From Gillisella vitis (GTDB taxonomy: Bacteria; Pseudomonadota; Alphaproteobacteria; Rhizobiales; Rhizobiaceae), in contig WPHV01000008.1 in the NCBI GenBank assembly GCA_009744235.1, positions 124,001-188,000 on the forward strand: 64,000 bases of DNA, read 5' to 3'. The notes under the pieces are model-generated. The model ran no database searches. It saw only the letters and a list, made by a program, of their open reading frames with translations, and had not been told where the DNA came from. Below are positions 43,594 through 53,189 of the stretch, one piece after another. Each line of letters starts with the position of its first letter. Within the stretch, counting starts at the first letter, position 1. The position numbers were made by a program, and so were the translations under genes.

Positions 43594-44654
43594 CCTCCTT
43601 CTCCACTGAGATTGAAGGGATGCGCGACGGCTATCGCCGCGCATCCGCTCGTCGGACCTTCGTGCTGATCGCGGCCCTCCTATGTCTCGTCCTGCTGATG
43701 GTCCTTGATCTCACCACCGGTCCATCCGGCATGCCGCTTGCCGAAGTATGGCACGGGCTTCTCGCCGGGCCTGCCGGCGACGACCGCATGGTTGCAACCA
43801 TCCTGTGGCAATTGCGCATGCCGCAAACGGTCATGGGCGTCCTGGTCGGCACCTGCCTCGGCCTTGCCGGCCTGCAAATGCAGACGATCCTTGGCAATCC
43901 GCTTGCCAGCCCCTTCACACTCGGCTTTTCGGCGGCGGCAGGCTTTGGCGCGGCATTAGCGATCATGTTCGGCTCACTCATCCCACTGCCCGGTTTCATC
44001 GTCATCCCCGCCTGCGCCTTTGTGATGACGCTGGTGGCCTGTGCTCTGGTCTATCTGATCGCGCGGCTTCGTGGCGCGACACCCGAAATCCTCGTGCTTG
44101 GAGGCATTGCGGTGTTGTTCTTCTTCCAATCGCTCCAGTCCCTGCTTCAGTTTCTGGCATCACCGGAAGTCTTGCAGCAGATCGTCTTCTGGTTGTTCGG
44201 CAGCCTCTTGAAGTCAAGCTGGACGAGCGTCACAGTGAGTGCTGCGATTGCATGCGCCTGCCTTCCCTTCATTGCCCGCAGCACCTGGGCTTTGACCACG
44301 CTGCGTCTCGGAGATGCCAATGCCCGAAGCCTTGGGCTATCGGTTGAAAAAATCCGTCGGAATACCTTCCTGATCGTGGCGCTGTTGACAGCCGGAGCCG
44401 TCTCCTTCGTCGGAACCATCGGCTTTGTTGGGCTCATCGCACCGCATGTTGCCCGCGCACTCGTCGGAGAGGACCATCGTTTCTCCCTGCCGCTGGCAGC
44501 CCTAACGGGAGCCATCATTCTGATCGGCGCGTGCGTATTCGGAAAATTCATCTCTCCGGCAGCCGTCATTCCGGTCGGCATCATCACGGCCATCGCAGGT
44601 GTACCGATGCTGTTTGTTGTCATCGCCAAACGCGGTCAGCGAGGCCTGACATGA
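43590..44654 (+). CDS. FecCD-type metal-chelate ABC permease
   Basis: 354 residues with about nine to ten membrane segments. The family signature appears as LGNPLASPFTLGFSAAAGFGAAL near residue 100 and GTIGFVGLIAPHVARALVGEDHR near 275. One gene suffices because FecCD/BtuC permeases act as homodimers. It overlaps the binding-protein stop by four bases. Confidence 0.92.
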   Translation: MTSFSTEIEGMRDGYRRASARRTFVLIAALLCLVLLMVLDLTTGPSGMPLAEVWHGLLAGPAGDDRMVATILWQLRMPQTVMGVLVGTCLGLAGLQMQTILGNPLASPFTLGFSAAAGFGAALAIMFGSLIPLPGFIVIPACAFVMTLVACALVYLIARLRGATPEILVLGGIAVLFFFQSLQSLLQFLASPEVLQQIVFWLFGSLLKSSWTSVTVSAAIACACLPFIARSTWALTTLRLGDANARSLGLSVEKIRRNTFLIVALLTAGAVSFVGTIGFVGLIAPHVARALVGEDHRFSLPLAALTGAIILIGACVFGKFISPAAVIPVGIITAIAGVPMLFVVIAKRGQRGLT

Positions 44655-45436
44655 CGGCGCGGCTGGTATTGAGAGACGTAAGCGTCCAACAGGGCCGCAC
44701 CACGATTGTCTCAGGTGTATCGACCTCTATTGCTGCTGGGCAGATCGTTGGCCTGATCGGCCCGAATGGTGCCGGCAAGTCCACCCTGCTGAACGCGATC
44801 GCCGGGCAGGTGCCTGCGAAAGGCAAGGTTCTGTGGAACGGCAAGCCGGTCGGCGCCCGCGATATCGGTTTCATGCCGCAGCAATGCCAGGTGAGGGCTG
44901 ACTTGTCCGTGCTCGAAGTCATCCTGCTCGGCCGTCATGAGCAGCTTGGCTGGCAGATTGCCAGTGACATGCTTGCGGCGGCTTCTCGGATATTGGCCTT
45001 CTTCGGGATCAGCGATCTCGCAACCCGCAGCATGCTGACCCTTTCCGGCGGTCAGCAACAACTGGTGCTGCTTGCACAACGCCTGCTGCGCGAACCGCAA
45101 CTGTTGCTGCTCGATGAGGCGACCAGCGCTCTGGACGTCCGGCACCAGATGCATGTTCTCAAACGACTGAGGGAATACGTCGAGCGGACTGGCGCGCTGG
45201 TCTTGATCGCCGTTCATGATCTCAACCTGGCGGCCCGCCATAGCGACACGGTCATGCTTCTGAACGGCGGTAGGCTCATAGGACACGGGGCTTTCGACAC
45301 GGTGATTACGCCGGACATCCTGCGATCCATCTATGGGATCGAAGCTGAGTTTATCCCGAGCCAGTCAGGAATCCCGGTCATTCTACCCCTTTCACCCACT
45401 TCAATTGAAACATGTCCTATGGAGGAAACACCATGA
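44651..45436 (+). CDS. metal-chelate ABC transporter ATP-binding protein (FecE/BtuD-like)
   Basis: 261 residues. Walker A GPNGAGKST, Q-loop FMPQQ, signature TLSGGQQQLVLLAQRLL, Walker B LLLLDEATSALD. The ATG overlaps the permease stop, and its own stop overlaps the start of the copper chaperone gene (ATGA). This tight coupling ties the importer to copper proteins. Confidence 0.92.
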   Translation: MTARLVLRDVSVQQGRTTIVSGVSTSIAAGQIVGLIGPNGAGKSTLLNAIAGQVPAKGKVLWNGKPVGARDIGFMPQQCQVRADLSVLEVILLGRHEQLGWQIASDMLAAASRILAFFGISDLATRSMLTLSGGQQQLVLLAQRLLREPQLLLLDEATSALDVRHQMHVLKRLREYVERTGALVLIAVHDLNLAARHSDTVMLLNGGRLIGHGAFDTVITPDILRSIYGIEAEFIPSQSGIPVILPLSPTSIETCPMEETP

Positions 45437-46356
45437 AATCCCGAATCAGCAGATTTGCGACCATTGTGATTGCGACGCTCGCATTTGTCTCACCTGCCCT
45501 GGCCCACGAATTCAAGGTCGGCGACATCGACATTGGTCATCCCTACGCCCGCGCCATGCTGCCGGGTGCCAAGGTCGGCGGCGGATATCTGAAGCTGACC
45601 AATGAAGGCGGCACAGACGACAGGCTGGTGAGCGCAACCTCGGACCGGGCCGGATCGATCCAGCTCCACGAGATGAAAATCGATGCTGGCGTCATGATCA
45701 TGCGCGAGCTTCAGGGCGGCATTGTCATTCCCAAAGGCCAAACCATAGAGCTGAAGCCCGGCGGCTACCACGTGATGTTCATGAACGTGCAACAGGCGTT
45801 CAAGGAGGGTGAAACCGTCAAGGCAACTCTCACTTTCGAAAAGGCGGGATCGGTCGAGGTCGAATTCTCCGTTGGTTCACCGGCTGGTGGTGCGCCTGAA
45901 ATGAAGCACGACGGCCATGCAAAGCACGGCGACCACGCCGCAATGCAGATGCCGCCGCAATCTGCCGATCCTCAAGAAGCCATTCCGGCCAAGTTGAAAG
46001 CCGCGTTCGCGACGGCCGACAAGCCTCTCTCCGTCGCCCCTGTCGTTGTGCAGGAGGACTGGGCCATCGCCGGCTGGACCCAAGAGGGTCGTGGTGGCCG
46101 TGCGCTGCTGAAGAAGAAGGGCGATGTGTGGAGCATTCATCTGTGCAGCGGCGATGGCTTGAAGCAAGCCACTGCCCTTAAGGAAATGGGCCTCTCAGAC
46201 AATGACGCAAGCGCCCTCTCCGCCAAGCTCGCGGAGGCTGAAGCCCATGTCGACGCAAAGACACTGGCGCTGTTTGCAAGCTTTGAAGGTACCGTCATGG
46301 TCGAGGGCGCCGAGGATCACGGCGGGCACGACGTGCACAAGGATCATGGAAAATGA
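45433..46356 (+). CDS. PCuAC copper chaperone fused to a copper-uptake-associated domain
   Basis: 307 residues. Signal peptide 1-24. The PCuAC domain (about 27-150) carries the Cu(I) ligands H79/M81, M88 or M90 and H113/M115. A His/Met-rich linker follows (about 157-173, KHDGHAKHGDHAAMQM), and then a second domain of about 110 residues (LKAAFATADKPLSVAPVV, IHLCSGDGLK). A histidine tail closes the protein. It would take periplasmic copper from, or pass it to, the SCO protein encoded next. Ordinary PCuAC proteins are about 160 residues, so the C-terminal extension is noteworthy. GGAGGAAA precedes the ATG. Confidence 0.9.
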   Translation: MKSRISRFATIVIATLAFVSPALAHEFKVGDIDIGHPYARAMLPGAKVGGGYLKLTNEGGTDDRLVSATSDRAGSIQLHEMKIDAGVMIMRELQGGIVIPKGQTIELKPGGYHVMFMNVQQAFKEGETVKATLTFEKAGSVEVEFSVGSPAGGAPEMKHDGHAKHGDHAAMQMPPQSADPQEAIPAKLKAAFATADKPLSVAPVVVQEDWAIAGWTQEGRGGRALLKKKGDVWSIHLCSGDGLKQATALKEMGLSDNDASALSAKLAEAEAHVDAKTLALFASFEGTVMVEGAEDHGGHDVHKDHGK

Positions 46357-47012
46357 CGCGCAGCCCACTGATAATTCTGGCACTCGCCGTAGCCGGGCTG
46401 TTCGTGACATCCTTGATCGGCGTCATGATCTGGGTTGCTTATGACAGCCCACGGCCGGGTCCGTTTCGCACACAGTTCGAGCTCACCGACGACCGGGGAA
46501 ATCCGGTCGGCCCGTCAATTTTTCATGGTTCGCCAGCACTGGTTTATTTTGGCTATACCCATTGCCCGGAAGTCTGCCCGACAACGCTCTATGAAGTGGC
46601 CGATTGGCTGAAGACGCTGGGACCTGAGGGCAAAGACCTGAAGGCCTATTTCTTCTCGATCGACCCGGAGCGCGACACGCCGGAGGTCATGCACGGCTAT
46701 GTCACGGCCTTTACGGACCGCATTACTGGTATCACCGGGAAACCGGAGGAAATGAAGAAGGTCGTCGATGGCTGGATGATCCATGCGAGCAAGCTGCCGA
46801 GTGAAGATGGCGATTACCACATGAGCCACACGGTGTCCTTGCTTCTCGTCGGCGCAGACGGTCGGCTGAAGGACATGATTCCCTACGGTCTCGACAAGCA
46901 ACAGGCCATCACGAAAATCCGGGAGCTACTTTCGAGCGGTCCTGGCGCAAAGACCGCCGGACAGCAGCTGAGCGACAGCCTCATTCTCCCTTCACCAGGA
47001 CAACGATCATGA
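46353..47012 (+). CDS. SCO1/SenC family copper metallochaperone
   Basis: 219 residues, anchored by an N-terminal membrane segment (about 5-29), with a thioredoxin fold facing the periplasm. The copper ligands C71 and C75 are in YTHCPEVCP, and the distal histidine is in DYHMSHTVSLLLV. SCO proteins deliver copper to the CuA site of cytochrome oxidase or act as thiol reductants. It overlaps the PCuAC gene by four bases and the DJ-1-like gene by four. Confidence 0.93.
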   Translation: MTRSPLIILALAVAGLFVTSLIGVMIWVAYDSPRPGPFRTQFELTDDRGNPVGPSIFHGSPALVYFGYTHCPEVCPTTLYEVADWLKTLGPEGKDLKAYFFSIDPERDTPEVMHGYVTAFTDRITGITGKPEEMKKVVDGWMIHASKLPSEDGDYHMSHTVSLLLVGADGRLKDMIPYGLDKQQAITKIRELLSSGPGAKTAGQQLSDSLILPSPGQRS

Positions 47013-47794
47013 ACCGTCGGGACTTCAATGTGCTTTTCACAGCAGCAGGCGCAGGCCTGCTGCTGAACAACGGCATTGCATCGGCTCAAACGCCACCCCT
47101 CTCGCCGGATGGACCGGTTTTTGCCATGCTTGTCCACCCTAAGATGATCCTGCTGGATCTGCTCGGTCCGATGACCGTTTTCAACATCACCAGGGGAAAG
47201 ATTCACCTGGTCTGGAAAGACCAGACGCCGGTATCGACGGATGTCGGTATTCCCGTCACAGCAACGACCACGTTCAAGGAGTGCCCTCGAAACGTCGATG
47301 TCTTCTTCATTCCTGGTGGACTTGTCGGCTCGACTGAACTGATGGAAGACGCGGAGACGCTTGCCTTTGTCAGGGAGATGGCAGCTGGCGCAAAATATGT
47401 GACCGCCGTCTGCACGGGATCACTGGTCCTCGGCGCGGCAGGTTTACTCAAGGGCAAGAGAGCAACAACGCTCTGGAACGTCCGCGACCTCCTGCCAACA
47501 TTCGGTGCAATTCCCGTCAATGAGCGCGTGGTAGAGGACGGCAATCTCATCACAGGCGGCGGGACCACCGCAGGGATCGATTTTGGCCTCTCCGTGGTTG
47601 CCAGATTGCGCGGGGAAGACCTTGCAAAGCGCATCCAGCTCATCATTGAATATGATCCCAAACCGCCTTTTGACTCTGGCAGTCCCGACAAGGCCGGTCC
47701 TGACATCACCAATGCTTTCCTGAAAATTCGCAAGCCCACCATGGATGACGCAAAGGCTACAGCGCAGCGGGCTGCTCAAAAGCTGTCGTTGTGA
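47009..47794 (+). CDS. exported DJ-1/PfpI protein, isonitrile-hydratase-like
   Basis: 261 residues. The N terminus, MNRRDFNVLFTAAGAGLLLNNG, is a twin-arginine-like signal, so the protein is exported, which is unusual for the DJ-1/PfpI superfamily. The nucleophile elbow cysteine is C135 in AVCTGSLVLGAAGLL and a conserved acid is D50 in ILLDLLGPMTVF. This pattern is shared with isonitrile hydratase (InhA), which converts isonitriles to N-formamides. GGGTTAGIDFGLSVVARL is also typical. Because isonitriles are strong Cu(I) ligands, a role in opening an isonitrile chalkophore in the periplasm is attractive but unproven. A general DJ-1-type hydratase or an AraC-type ligand-domain relative are alternatives. 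Confidence 0.8.
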   Translation: MNRRDFNVLFTAAGAGLLLNNGIASAQTPPLSPDGPVFAMLVHPKMILLDLLGPMTVFNITRGKIHLVWKDQTPVSTDVGIPVTATTTFKECPRNVDVFFIPGGLVGSTELMEDAETLAFVREMAAGAKYVTAVCTGSLVLGAAGLLKGKRATTLWNVRDLLPTFGAIPVNERVVEDGNLITGGGTTAGIDFGLSVVARLRGEDLAKRIQLIIEYDPKPPFDSGSPDKAGPDITNAFLKIRKPTMDDAKATAQRAAQKLSL

Positions 47795-47850
47795 TCGAGC
47801 GCCTCCTCCTGTCGGCCCCTGCATACACTGTAAATCAGCACCGGAGATTT

Positions 47851-47937
47851 ACCCCAATGACCCGTCCCGTAGGTCTCTGATGTATTGAGATGAAATGAAG
47901 ATCGGATGGGCCCATGATCGGCGCCGATGATGCCCCC
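47851..47937. repeat. dispersed repeat with palindromic GATCGGCGCCGAT core, copy 1
   Basis: About 86 bp align to 62311-62396 with roughly 70 percent identity by eye, with one gap. The strongest part is the palindromic core ATCGGCGCCGAT followed by TGCCCC. The gap between the DJ-1-like gene and moaA (47795-48127) otherwise holds nothing I recognise. It may be an end of a decayed mobile element. Confidence 0.45.
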
Positions 47938-48127
47938 GCTCTCGCTGCCGGGTGAAGGGCGCGCCTTGAATTTATCCCACGTTTCAAATCACGACTGAAC
48001 GTAGACCGGATCGGGACCGAATTGAAATACGACTCATTTCAGAGTGAAAATCAACAGCGCCAGCTTTCTTAGGGCCAGGCGTATCCTCTTTCCTTTCAGG
48101 AGAGGCATTCGATATAGCGGACATGCA

Positions 48128-49153
48128 TCAGCCACCGGTGGCGGACATATGCCGGCTGATCGTTATCGGGGCGTTGGTTCGGTCGATCGCAAAGTCGTGC
48201 CCACGCGATTTGTCCAGGATCGCCTGGTTGATTGCGGCAAACAGATCCTGATCATATGGCGACCGGCGCATCACCGCTTTGAGATCAACGGCGTCTTCCT
48301 GCCCCAGGCAAGTGTGAAGCACACCGGCAGCGGTTACGCGAACACGGTTGCAGCCTTCGCAGAAATTATGTGTCAGCGGCGTGATGAAGCCGATTGTTCC
48401 GCCGGTTTCGGCAATGCGGGCATAGCGCGCCGGACCACCCGTCCGCAGGGGAATATCTGTCAGTGACCAGCGGGTTTCAATCGTCTTGCGCAATTCGTTG
48501 AGTGGAAGATACTGATCGACGCGGTCGACACCGATATCTCCAAGCGGCATCGTCTCGATCAGAGAAAGCATCATGCCGCGGCCATGGGCAAACGCGATAA
48601 GATCATGAATTTCCTGTTCGGTGCTGTCCCGGAGTGCTACCGAATTGATCTTGACCGCAAGCCCCGCTGCACGGGCCGCGTCGATGCCCTCAAGCACCGT
48701 GTTAAGCGAGCCACCCCGCGTCAAAGTGCGAAACCGCTCTGGCGCGAGTGTATCAAGCGAAACATTGAGGCGTCGAATACCCGCCTGCACCAAGTCTTCA
48801 GCATAACGGGCAAGTTGAGTGCCGTTCGTCGTCAATGTCAGTTCTTGTAGCGGACCGCCTTGCAAATTGCGTCCCAGCGAGCGGATTAAGTCGATGATAC
48901 CCTTGCGAACGAGAGGTTCACCACCTGTGAGGCGGATCCGCGTGACGCCGGATCGGATGAAGGCAACCGCAAGACGTTCCAGCTCATCAATCGACAGCAC
49001 ATCACGCTTCGGCATGAATGTCATGTTTTCCGGCATGCAATACATGCAGCGTAGATCGCAACGATCGGTCACTGAAAGACGTAGATAAGTTACGCGGCGA
49101 CCGAACCGGTCGATCAGACCACACGAAGGCAAGGCAGTCCCGCGGGTCAGCAT
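48128..49153 (-). CDS. moaA: GTP 3',8-cyclase, molybdenum cofactor biosynthesis
   Basis: 341 residues. The radical SAM cluster cysteines are C32, C36 and C39 (CDLRCMYC), and the C-terminal substrate cluster is [18 protein letters not shown]. It makes the first Moco intermediate from GTP. It is the last gene of the operon with the molybdoenzyme at 50877-53003, overlaps the reductase gene by seven bases and has AGAGG upstream. A dedicated moaA copy beside one molybdoenzyme suggests that enzyme needs extra Moco under its own conditions. Confidence 0.95.
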   Translation of the reverse strand: MLTRGTALPSCGLIDRFGRRVTYLRLSVTDRCDLRCMYCMPENMTFMPKRDVLSIDELERLAVAFIRSGVTRIRLTGGEPLVRKGIIDLIRSLGRNLQGGPLQELTLTTNGTQLARYAEDLVQAGIRRLNVSLDTLAPERFRTLTRGGSLNTVLEGIDAARAAGLAVKINSVALRDSTEQEIHDLIAFAHGRGMMLSLIETMPLGDIGVDRVDQYLPLNELRKTIETRWSLTDIPLRTGGPARYARIAETGGTIGFITPLTHNFCEGCNRVRVTAAGVLHTCLGQEDAVDLKAVMRRSPYDQDLFAAINQAILDKSRGHDFAIDRTNAPITISRHMSATGG

Positions 49154-50502
49154 GCTGTGCGCCTCTTCGTGACGACAGCAATCATCTGGTCGACAGACAA
49201 AAATTTTTCTCGGGGCTTTCCAGCAAGGCGGCCTTGCTCCAATTCCGCAGCATCGATAGCCTGCCACGACGCGAAATCGATGTGGACACCATGCTTGCTG
49301 GCCAGCCCGGCGATTAAGGCATCGGCATCCGCGAGCACGCGATGACCATTGCTGGAAAGATCGGCAAGAATATGCTGCACGGTTTCGACTGCGCATGCCC
49401 TGTTGGTACCAATCGTGCCTTGTGGGCCGCGCTTGCTCCACCCACAAACATAGGTCGCTTGATGAGGGCCTCGTCCTGCTACATTGGCATGAACGCCCCT
49501 CGCCTCGTCATAGGCAACGCCCGGAACGGGCGCAGACCGTCTGCCGATGCTGGAAAATACCAGACCGCAGTCGATGGAAACCGGCATAGACCTATCGCCG
49601 GATAGGCTGGAGCCTCGGCTGAATACCATCCGCTCAACCCGATCTCTTCCCTCGATAGCGTGCGGCTGCAGATGGAACCGGAACACGCAACGCCGCTTCC
49701 GATCCGAGATCTGCGTCGAAAACGATGCCAGCATGCTGACAGCCGCCCTTTTCTCGGCGTCAGTGCCATCAGGCAAAGCGGCGACACCCGGCACCGGATC
49801 GCCCGGATCAAGGGCGGGGTCGCAGTCCGAGAGCGTGCTGAACTCCTGCAATTCCTTGGCCGAAAAGCGCGTTTCGAGCAGGCCACGACGCCCGACGACC
49901 TGCACCTCGCGGATCTTGCTTTCGCCCAAGGCCTCCAGCGCATGGGCCGCGATGTCGCTATGACGTAACTCGTCGGTCGTCTTCAGCAGGATGCGGGCAA
50001 TATCGAGAGCGACATTTCCATGTCCGACAATCACCGCACGCTCACCGGAGAGGTCGAAGCAGCAATCGCGATAGTCAGGGTGGCCGTTATACCAGCCGAC
50101 GAAATCGCTAGCCTGGTGGCTTCCCGGCAGGCTCTCGCCAGGAATACCCATCTTTCTACCTAACGCAGCGCCCGTCGCAAGAATGACGGCATGATAGCAG
50201 TCACACAGCGTGTCTATCGTCACGTCGATCCCCACGTCGATCCCGCCAACAAAGCGGAAGCCGGGCATGCTGGCAATACGATCGAATACGGCGGTCACCT
50301 GTTTCAACTTCGGATGATCCGGCGCCACGCCGAACCGCACCAGGCCATAGGGCACCGGCAGCCGCTCGAACATGTCGACTTGAATGTTGATCGGCGCTCT
50401 TAACAGAGCTTCGGCGGCATAGAAGCCGCTCGGGCCTGCACCGACAATGGCGATGCGGAAAGGCGAAGCAGCCTTCGCTTCGGCGGCAATTGTGATGGTC
50501 AT
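49147..50502 (-). CDS. ferredoxin/adrenodoxin--NADP reductase (FprA-like)
   Basis: 451 residues. FAD loop [14 protein letters not shown] near residue 21, [19 protein letters not shown] loop [20 protein letters not shown] and the C-terminal [14 protein letters not shown] segment identify the adrenodoxin-reductase type. It moves electrons between NADPH and the ferredoxin encoded just upstream. The ATG at 50502 overlaps the ferredoxin stop. Confidence 0.93.
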   Translation of the reverse strand: MTITIAAEAKAASPFRIAIVGAGPSGFYAAEALLRAPINIQVDMFERLPVPYGLVRFGVAPDHPKLKQVTAVFDRIASMPGFRFVGGIDVGIDVTIDTLCDCYHAVILATGAALGRKMGIPGESLPGSHQASDFVGWYNGHPDYRDCCFDLSGERAVIVGHGNVALDIARILLKTTDELRHSDIAAHALEALGESKIREVQVVGRRGLLETRFSAKELQEFSTLSDCDPALDPGDPVPGVAALPDGTDAEKRAAVSMLASFSTQISDRKRRCVFRFHLQPHAIEGRDRVERMVFSRGSSLSGDRSMPVSIDCGLVFSSIGRRSAPVPGVAYDEARGVHANVAGRGPHQATYVCGWSKRGPQGTIGTNRACAVETVQHILADLSSNGHRVLADADALIAGLASKHGVHIDFASWQAIDAAELEQGRLAGKPREKFLSVDQMIAVVTKRRTAC

Positions 50503-50804
50503 GATGTCAGAGCCTGCCGTCGCTCCTCAGCCCCTGGCAAGGGCGGCAGCCGACTGGCGACCACCGGCGTTTCTGCAGCGCGGCGACGATTGATTTCAAT
50601 CCACTCCTGCTTGTCGGCTGGCAGGAGATAGGACGCATGAATGGCGCCGACGGGGCAAACAGGCGCACAACCACCGCAATCGATGCAGTTATCGGGATCG
50701 ATATAGGTCATTTCCTCATCGATATGAAAACACTCGACGGGACATACGGTCACGCATTCCGTATAGCGGCATCCGGAGCATTGGTCGGTTACAACATAGG
50801 TCAT
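50499..50804 (-). CDS. seven-iron-type ferredoxin (FdxA-like)
   Basis: 101 residues. Cysteines C9, C17 and C21 plus C50 fit a 3Fe-4S/4Fe-4S arrangement, and C40, C43, C46 with C25 fit the second [4Fe-4S] cluster (CIDCGGCAPVCP). It would link the NADPH reductase to the molybdoenzyme. It starts 73 bp after the molybdoenzyme stop. Confidence 0.93.
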   Translation of the reverse strand: MTYVVTDQCSGCRYTECVTVCPVECFHIDEEMTYIDPDNCIDCGGCAPVCPVGAIHASYLLPADKQEWIEINRRRAAETPVVASRLPPLPGAEERRQALTS

Positions 50805-50876
50805 GGTAAGCTTTCATCATATGCGGCAGACGATTTGGTGAACACGCCATCATCCGCCCGTAGAATCTTGAAGGAG

Positions 50877-53003
50877 TCAGGCCATTGCAACCTGGACCAG
50901 CGCATCGGAAAATGTCGGCGCCCGTCCGAGATCGGCATAGGCGGGCGGCGTCACGGCATGCACGGTCGCACCCTTGCGGTTGGAGCGCTGCCAGTAGCCG
51001 GACGGAGCAACCACCACGCCACGCATCACATCGGGCGACAATGTCGCGAATGCCTCGAACATTCCGCGATCATTGAACACGCGGATCGGCGCTCCGGCGA
51101 TGATACCGCGTTCGCTGGCGTCGTCAGGGTGCAGCAGCACCGCCTGCTCCTCGCCGGCCTGCGCAATCTGCGCCGGCAGATTCCCGTAATTCGAGTTGAG
51201 AAAGGCGTGGCTTTTCGGAGAAATCAGGCTGAGCGGATACTGCTGCGCCAGAACCGGATGGGTTGCGGGGCTCTCGTTGGGACGGATGTAATGCGGGAGC
51301 GGATCGACCGCTTCGCCCGATTGGTCGCCACCGTAACCCTGCCTGAACAGCGGCGCGACGAAATTGCCGCCTTCGGCCAGGGTTGATTTGAATTCGCATT
51401 TGCCCGTGGGTGTCGGAAAATTTCCGTCACGATGCGGCGCCCATCGGTCGGCAGCCGGCATGTTCAATCGCATATATCCCGACTGTTTCAATTGATCGAG
51501 CGTGATCCCTTCAAGAACCGGGCTTGCCCAATCCATCGATGCTTCGATCATCTCGTCGTCCGAGCGGAAGAAAAAGGGATCGTCGATGCCCAGTGCGGCG
51601 GCAAGGCGACGGAACAATTCCGTGTTTGAAACCGCCTCGCCGAGCGGTTCGATCGCTGGATTGTTGTAGGACAGATAGAGATGGCCCCAGGAGAACATGA
51701 TGTCCTTCTGTTCCAGCTGCGTGGTCGCTGGCAAAAGGATATCAGCATATCTGGCGGTATCGGTGATGAAATGCTCGCTGACGACGGTGAATAGATCTTC
51801 CCGCCCCAGCCCCTGTTCCAGCTTTTCCTGCTCGGTAACCATGGCCATGGGATTGGCATTGTATACGAACAAGGCACGGATCGGAGGGTCCAGTTCAAGA
51901 GCGCCAGTCAGCGCCTGGCCAAGGCGCCAGGAATTGATCACCCGCATCTTCTCAGGCTGGAGATCGGGACGCATCAGCCCGCCCCAGTTTACCGGGAAGG
52001 CCCAGATCGGCAATTGCAAAAGCCCTCCGCCGACATGTTTCCATGCGCCGATCAATGCTGGCAGGCAGGCAATGGCACGAACCGTCTGGCCACCGCCGGC
52101 ATGACGTTCCACCGCCACCCCGATCCGTACGACCGCCGCAGGTGTGGTCGCGTATTCGCGAGCCAGTTTCAGGATGTCATCAACGGGAATGCCGGTTTCC
52201 AAAGAGGCGAATTCCGGTGTGTATTCCGCCACCCGCTCAACCAGTTCGTCATATCCCAGCGTGTGCTTGTCGACATAGTCCCGATCCACCAGATTTTCCG
52301 TGATGATGACGTGCATCATGGCCATGGCCAGTGCCCCATCCGTGCCGGGCCGGATCGGAATGTGCCAGTCGGCAAGCCGCGCAGTGCGGGTACGCACCGG
52401 ATCGATCACCACGAGTTTAGCACCGCTCTTTCGGGCTTCCTCGATGAAGGGCCAATGATGCGAATTGGTACTGAGCGTGTTGCAGGCCCAGAGAATGATA
52501 TATTTGGAATGAACGAAGCTCTCGGGATCGACACCCGGTGTATGCCCAATCGTCATCATATAGGCCGTGCATGAGCCTGAATCACAGAAGGTGCGCTCGC
52601 TCACCGAGGCGCCCAGCTTGTTGAACAGAGGATCGCCGACATTGAGGCCATTGAGAATACCCTGCGTGCCAAGATAGCTGTAAGGCAATATCGCCTGTGC
52701 GCCATCGGATGCGATGATATCCGTCCAGCGGGTGGCGATCTCTTCGAGCGCGTCATCCCAAGAGATTCGAACGAACTGGCCGCTGCCTTTAGGGCCGACG
52801 CGCCGCATCGGGTAAAGCAGCCGCTTATCGCTATAGACCCGATCCTGGTAATTGTTGACCTTCACGCAGAGCCGGCCGCGGGTGAAGGGATGGTCTGGAT
52901 TGCCCCGCACAGCAAGCGCCTTGCCGTCCTCGACGGTCGTCAGGATCGAGCAGGTATCAGGACAGTCATGCGGACATGCACCTACAACAACAGAACGGGC
53001 CAT
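50877..53003 (-). CDS. molybdopterin oxidoreductase of unknown substrate
   Basis: 708 residues, DMSO-reductase superfamily. An N-terminal [4Fe-4S] motif uses C10, C14, C18 and C46. Three MGD-binding regions follow, including ILWACNTLSTNSHHWPFIEEARKSGAKLVVIDP and TATRYADILLPATT-like segments; a C-terminal barrel (HAFLNSNYGNLPAQI, VFNDRGMFEAFATLSPDVMRGVV) completes it. The ligand region is RTFCDSGSCTAYMM. No Tat signal is seen, so it is cytoplasmic. It is the first gene of a four-gene operon with ferredoxin, reductase and moaA, so it probably takes electrons from NADPH. It is divergent from an AraC gene. Confidence 0.9.
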   Translation of the reverse strand: MARSVVVGACPHDCPDTCSILTTVEDGKALAVRGNPDHPFTRGRLCVKVNNYQDRVYSDKRLLYPMRRVGPKGSGQFVRISWDDALEEIATRWTDIIASDGAQAILPYSYLGTQGILNGLNVGDPLFNKLGASVSERTFCDSGSCTAYMMTIGHTPGVDPESFVHSKYIILWACNTLSTNSHHWPFIEEARKSGAKLVVIDPVRTRTARLADWHIPIRPGTDGALAMAMMHVIITENLVDRDYVDKHTLGYDELVERVAEYTPEFASLETGIPVDDILKLAREYATTPAAVVRIGVAVERHAGGGQTVRAIACLPALIGAWKHVGGGLLQLPIWAFPVNWGGLMRPDLQPEKMRVINSWRLGQALTGALELDPPIRALFVYNANPMAMVTEQEKLEQGLGREDLFTVVSEHFITDTARYADILLPATTQLEQKDIMFSWGHLYLSYNNPAIEPLGEAVSNTELFRRLAAALGIDDPFFFRSDDEMIEASMDWASPVLEGITLDQLKQSGYMRLNMPAADRWAPHRDGNFPTPTGKCEFKSTLAEGGNFVAPLFRQGYGGDQSGEAVDPLPHYIRPNESPATHPVLAQQYPLSLISPKSHAFLNSNYGNLPAQIAQAGEEQAVLLHPDDASERGIIAGAPIRVFNDRGMFEAFATLSPDVMRGVVVAPSGYWQRSNRKGATVHAVTPPAYADLGRAPTFSDALVQVAMA

Positions 53004-53122
53004 CGCCTTTACCTCGCTTACACGCTTCGAATGGCGGCATTCTGCTGTAAAATTCAGCCCTCGGCGTTATCCAAAACTGCTTTTTACTGTTCCATTCCTG
53101 CGAAAACCCCCTCCTTGGATGC

Positions 53123-53138
53123 TGGCGCAAATCTTGCT
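53123..53138 (+). promoter_or_regulatory. sigma-54-like site upstream of the first AraC gene
   Basis: TGGCGCAAATCTTGCT fits the -24/-12 spacing (GG 53124-53125, GC 53136-53137) and the TTGCT box, with one departure (TGGCG instead of TGGCA). It lies about 52 bases upstream of the ATG at 53190. Confidence 0.45.
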
Positions 53139-53189
53139 TGTCTTTTTGAGCCATATGTCGCGGCGCCAATCTGAAGGAGAGGCCAAGCC

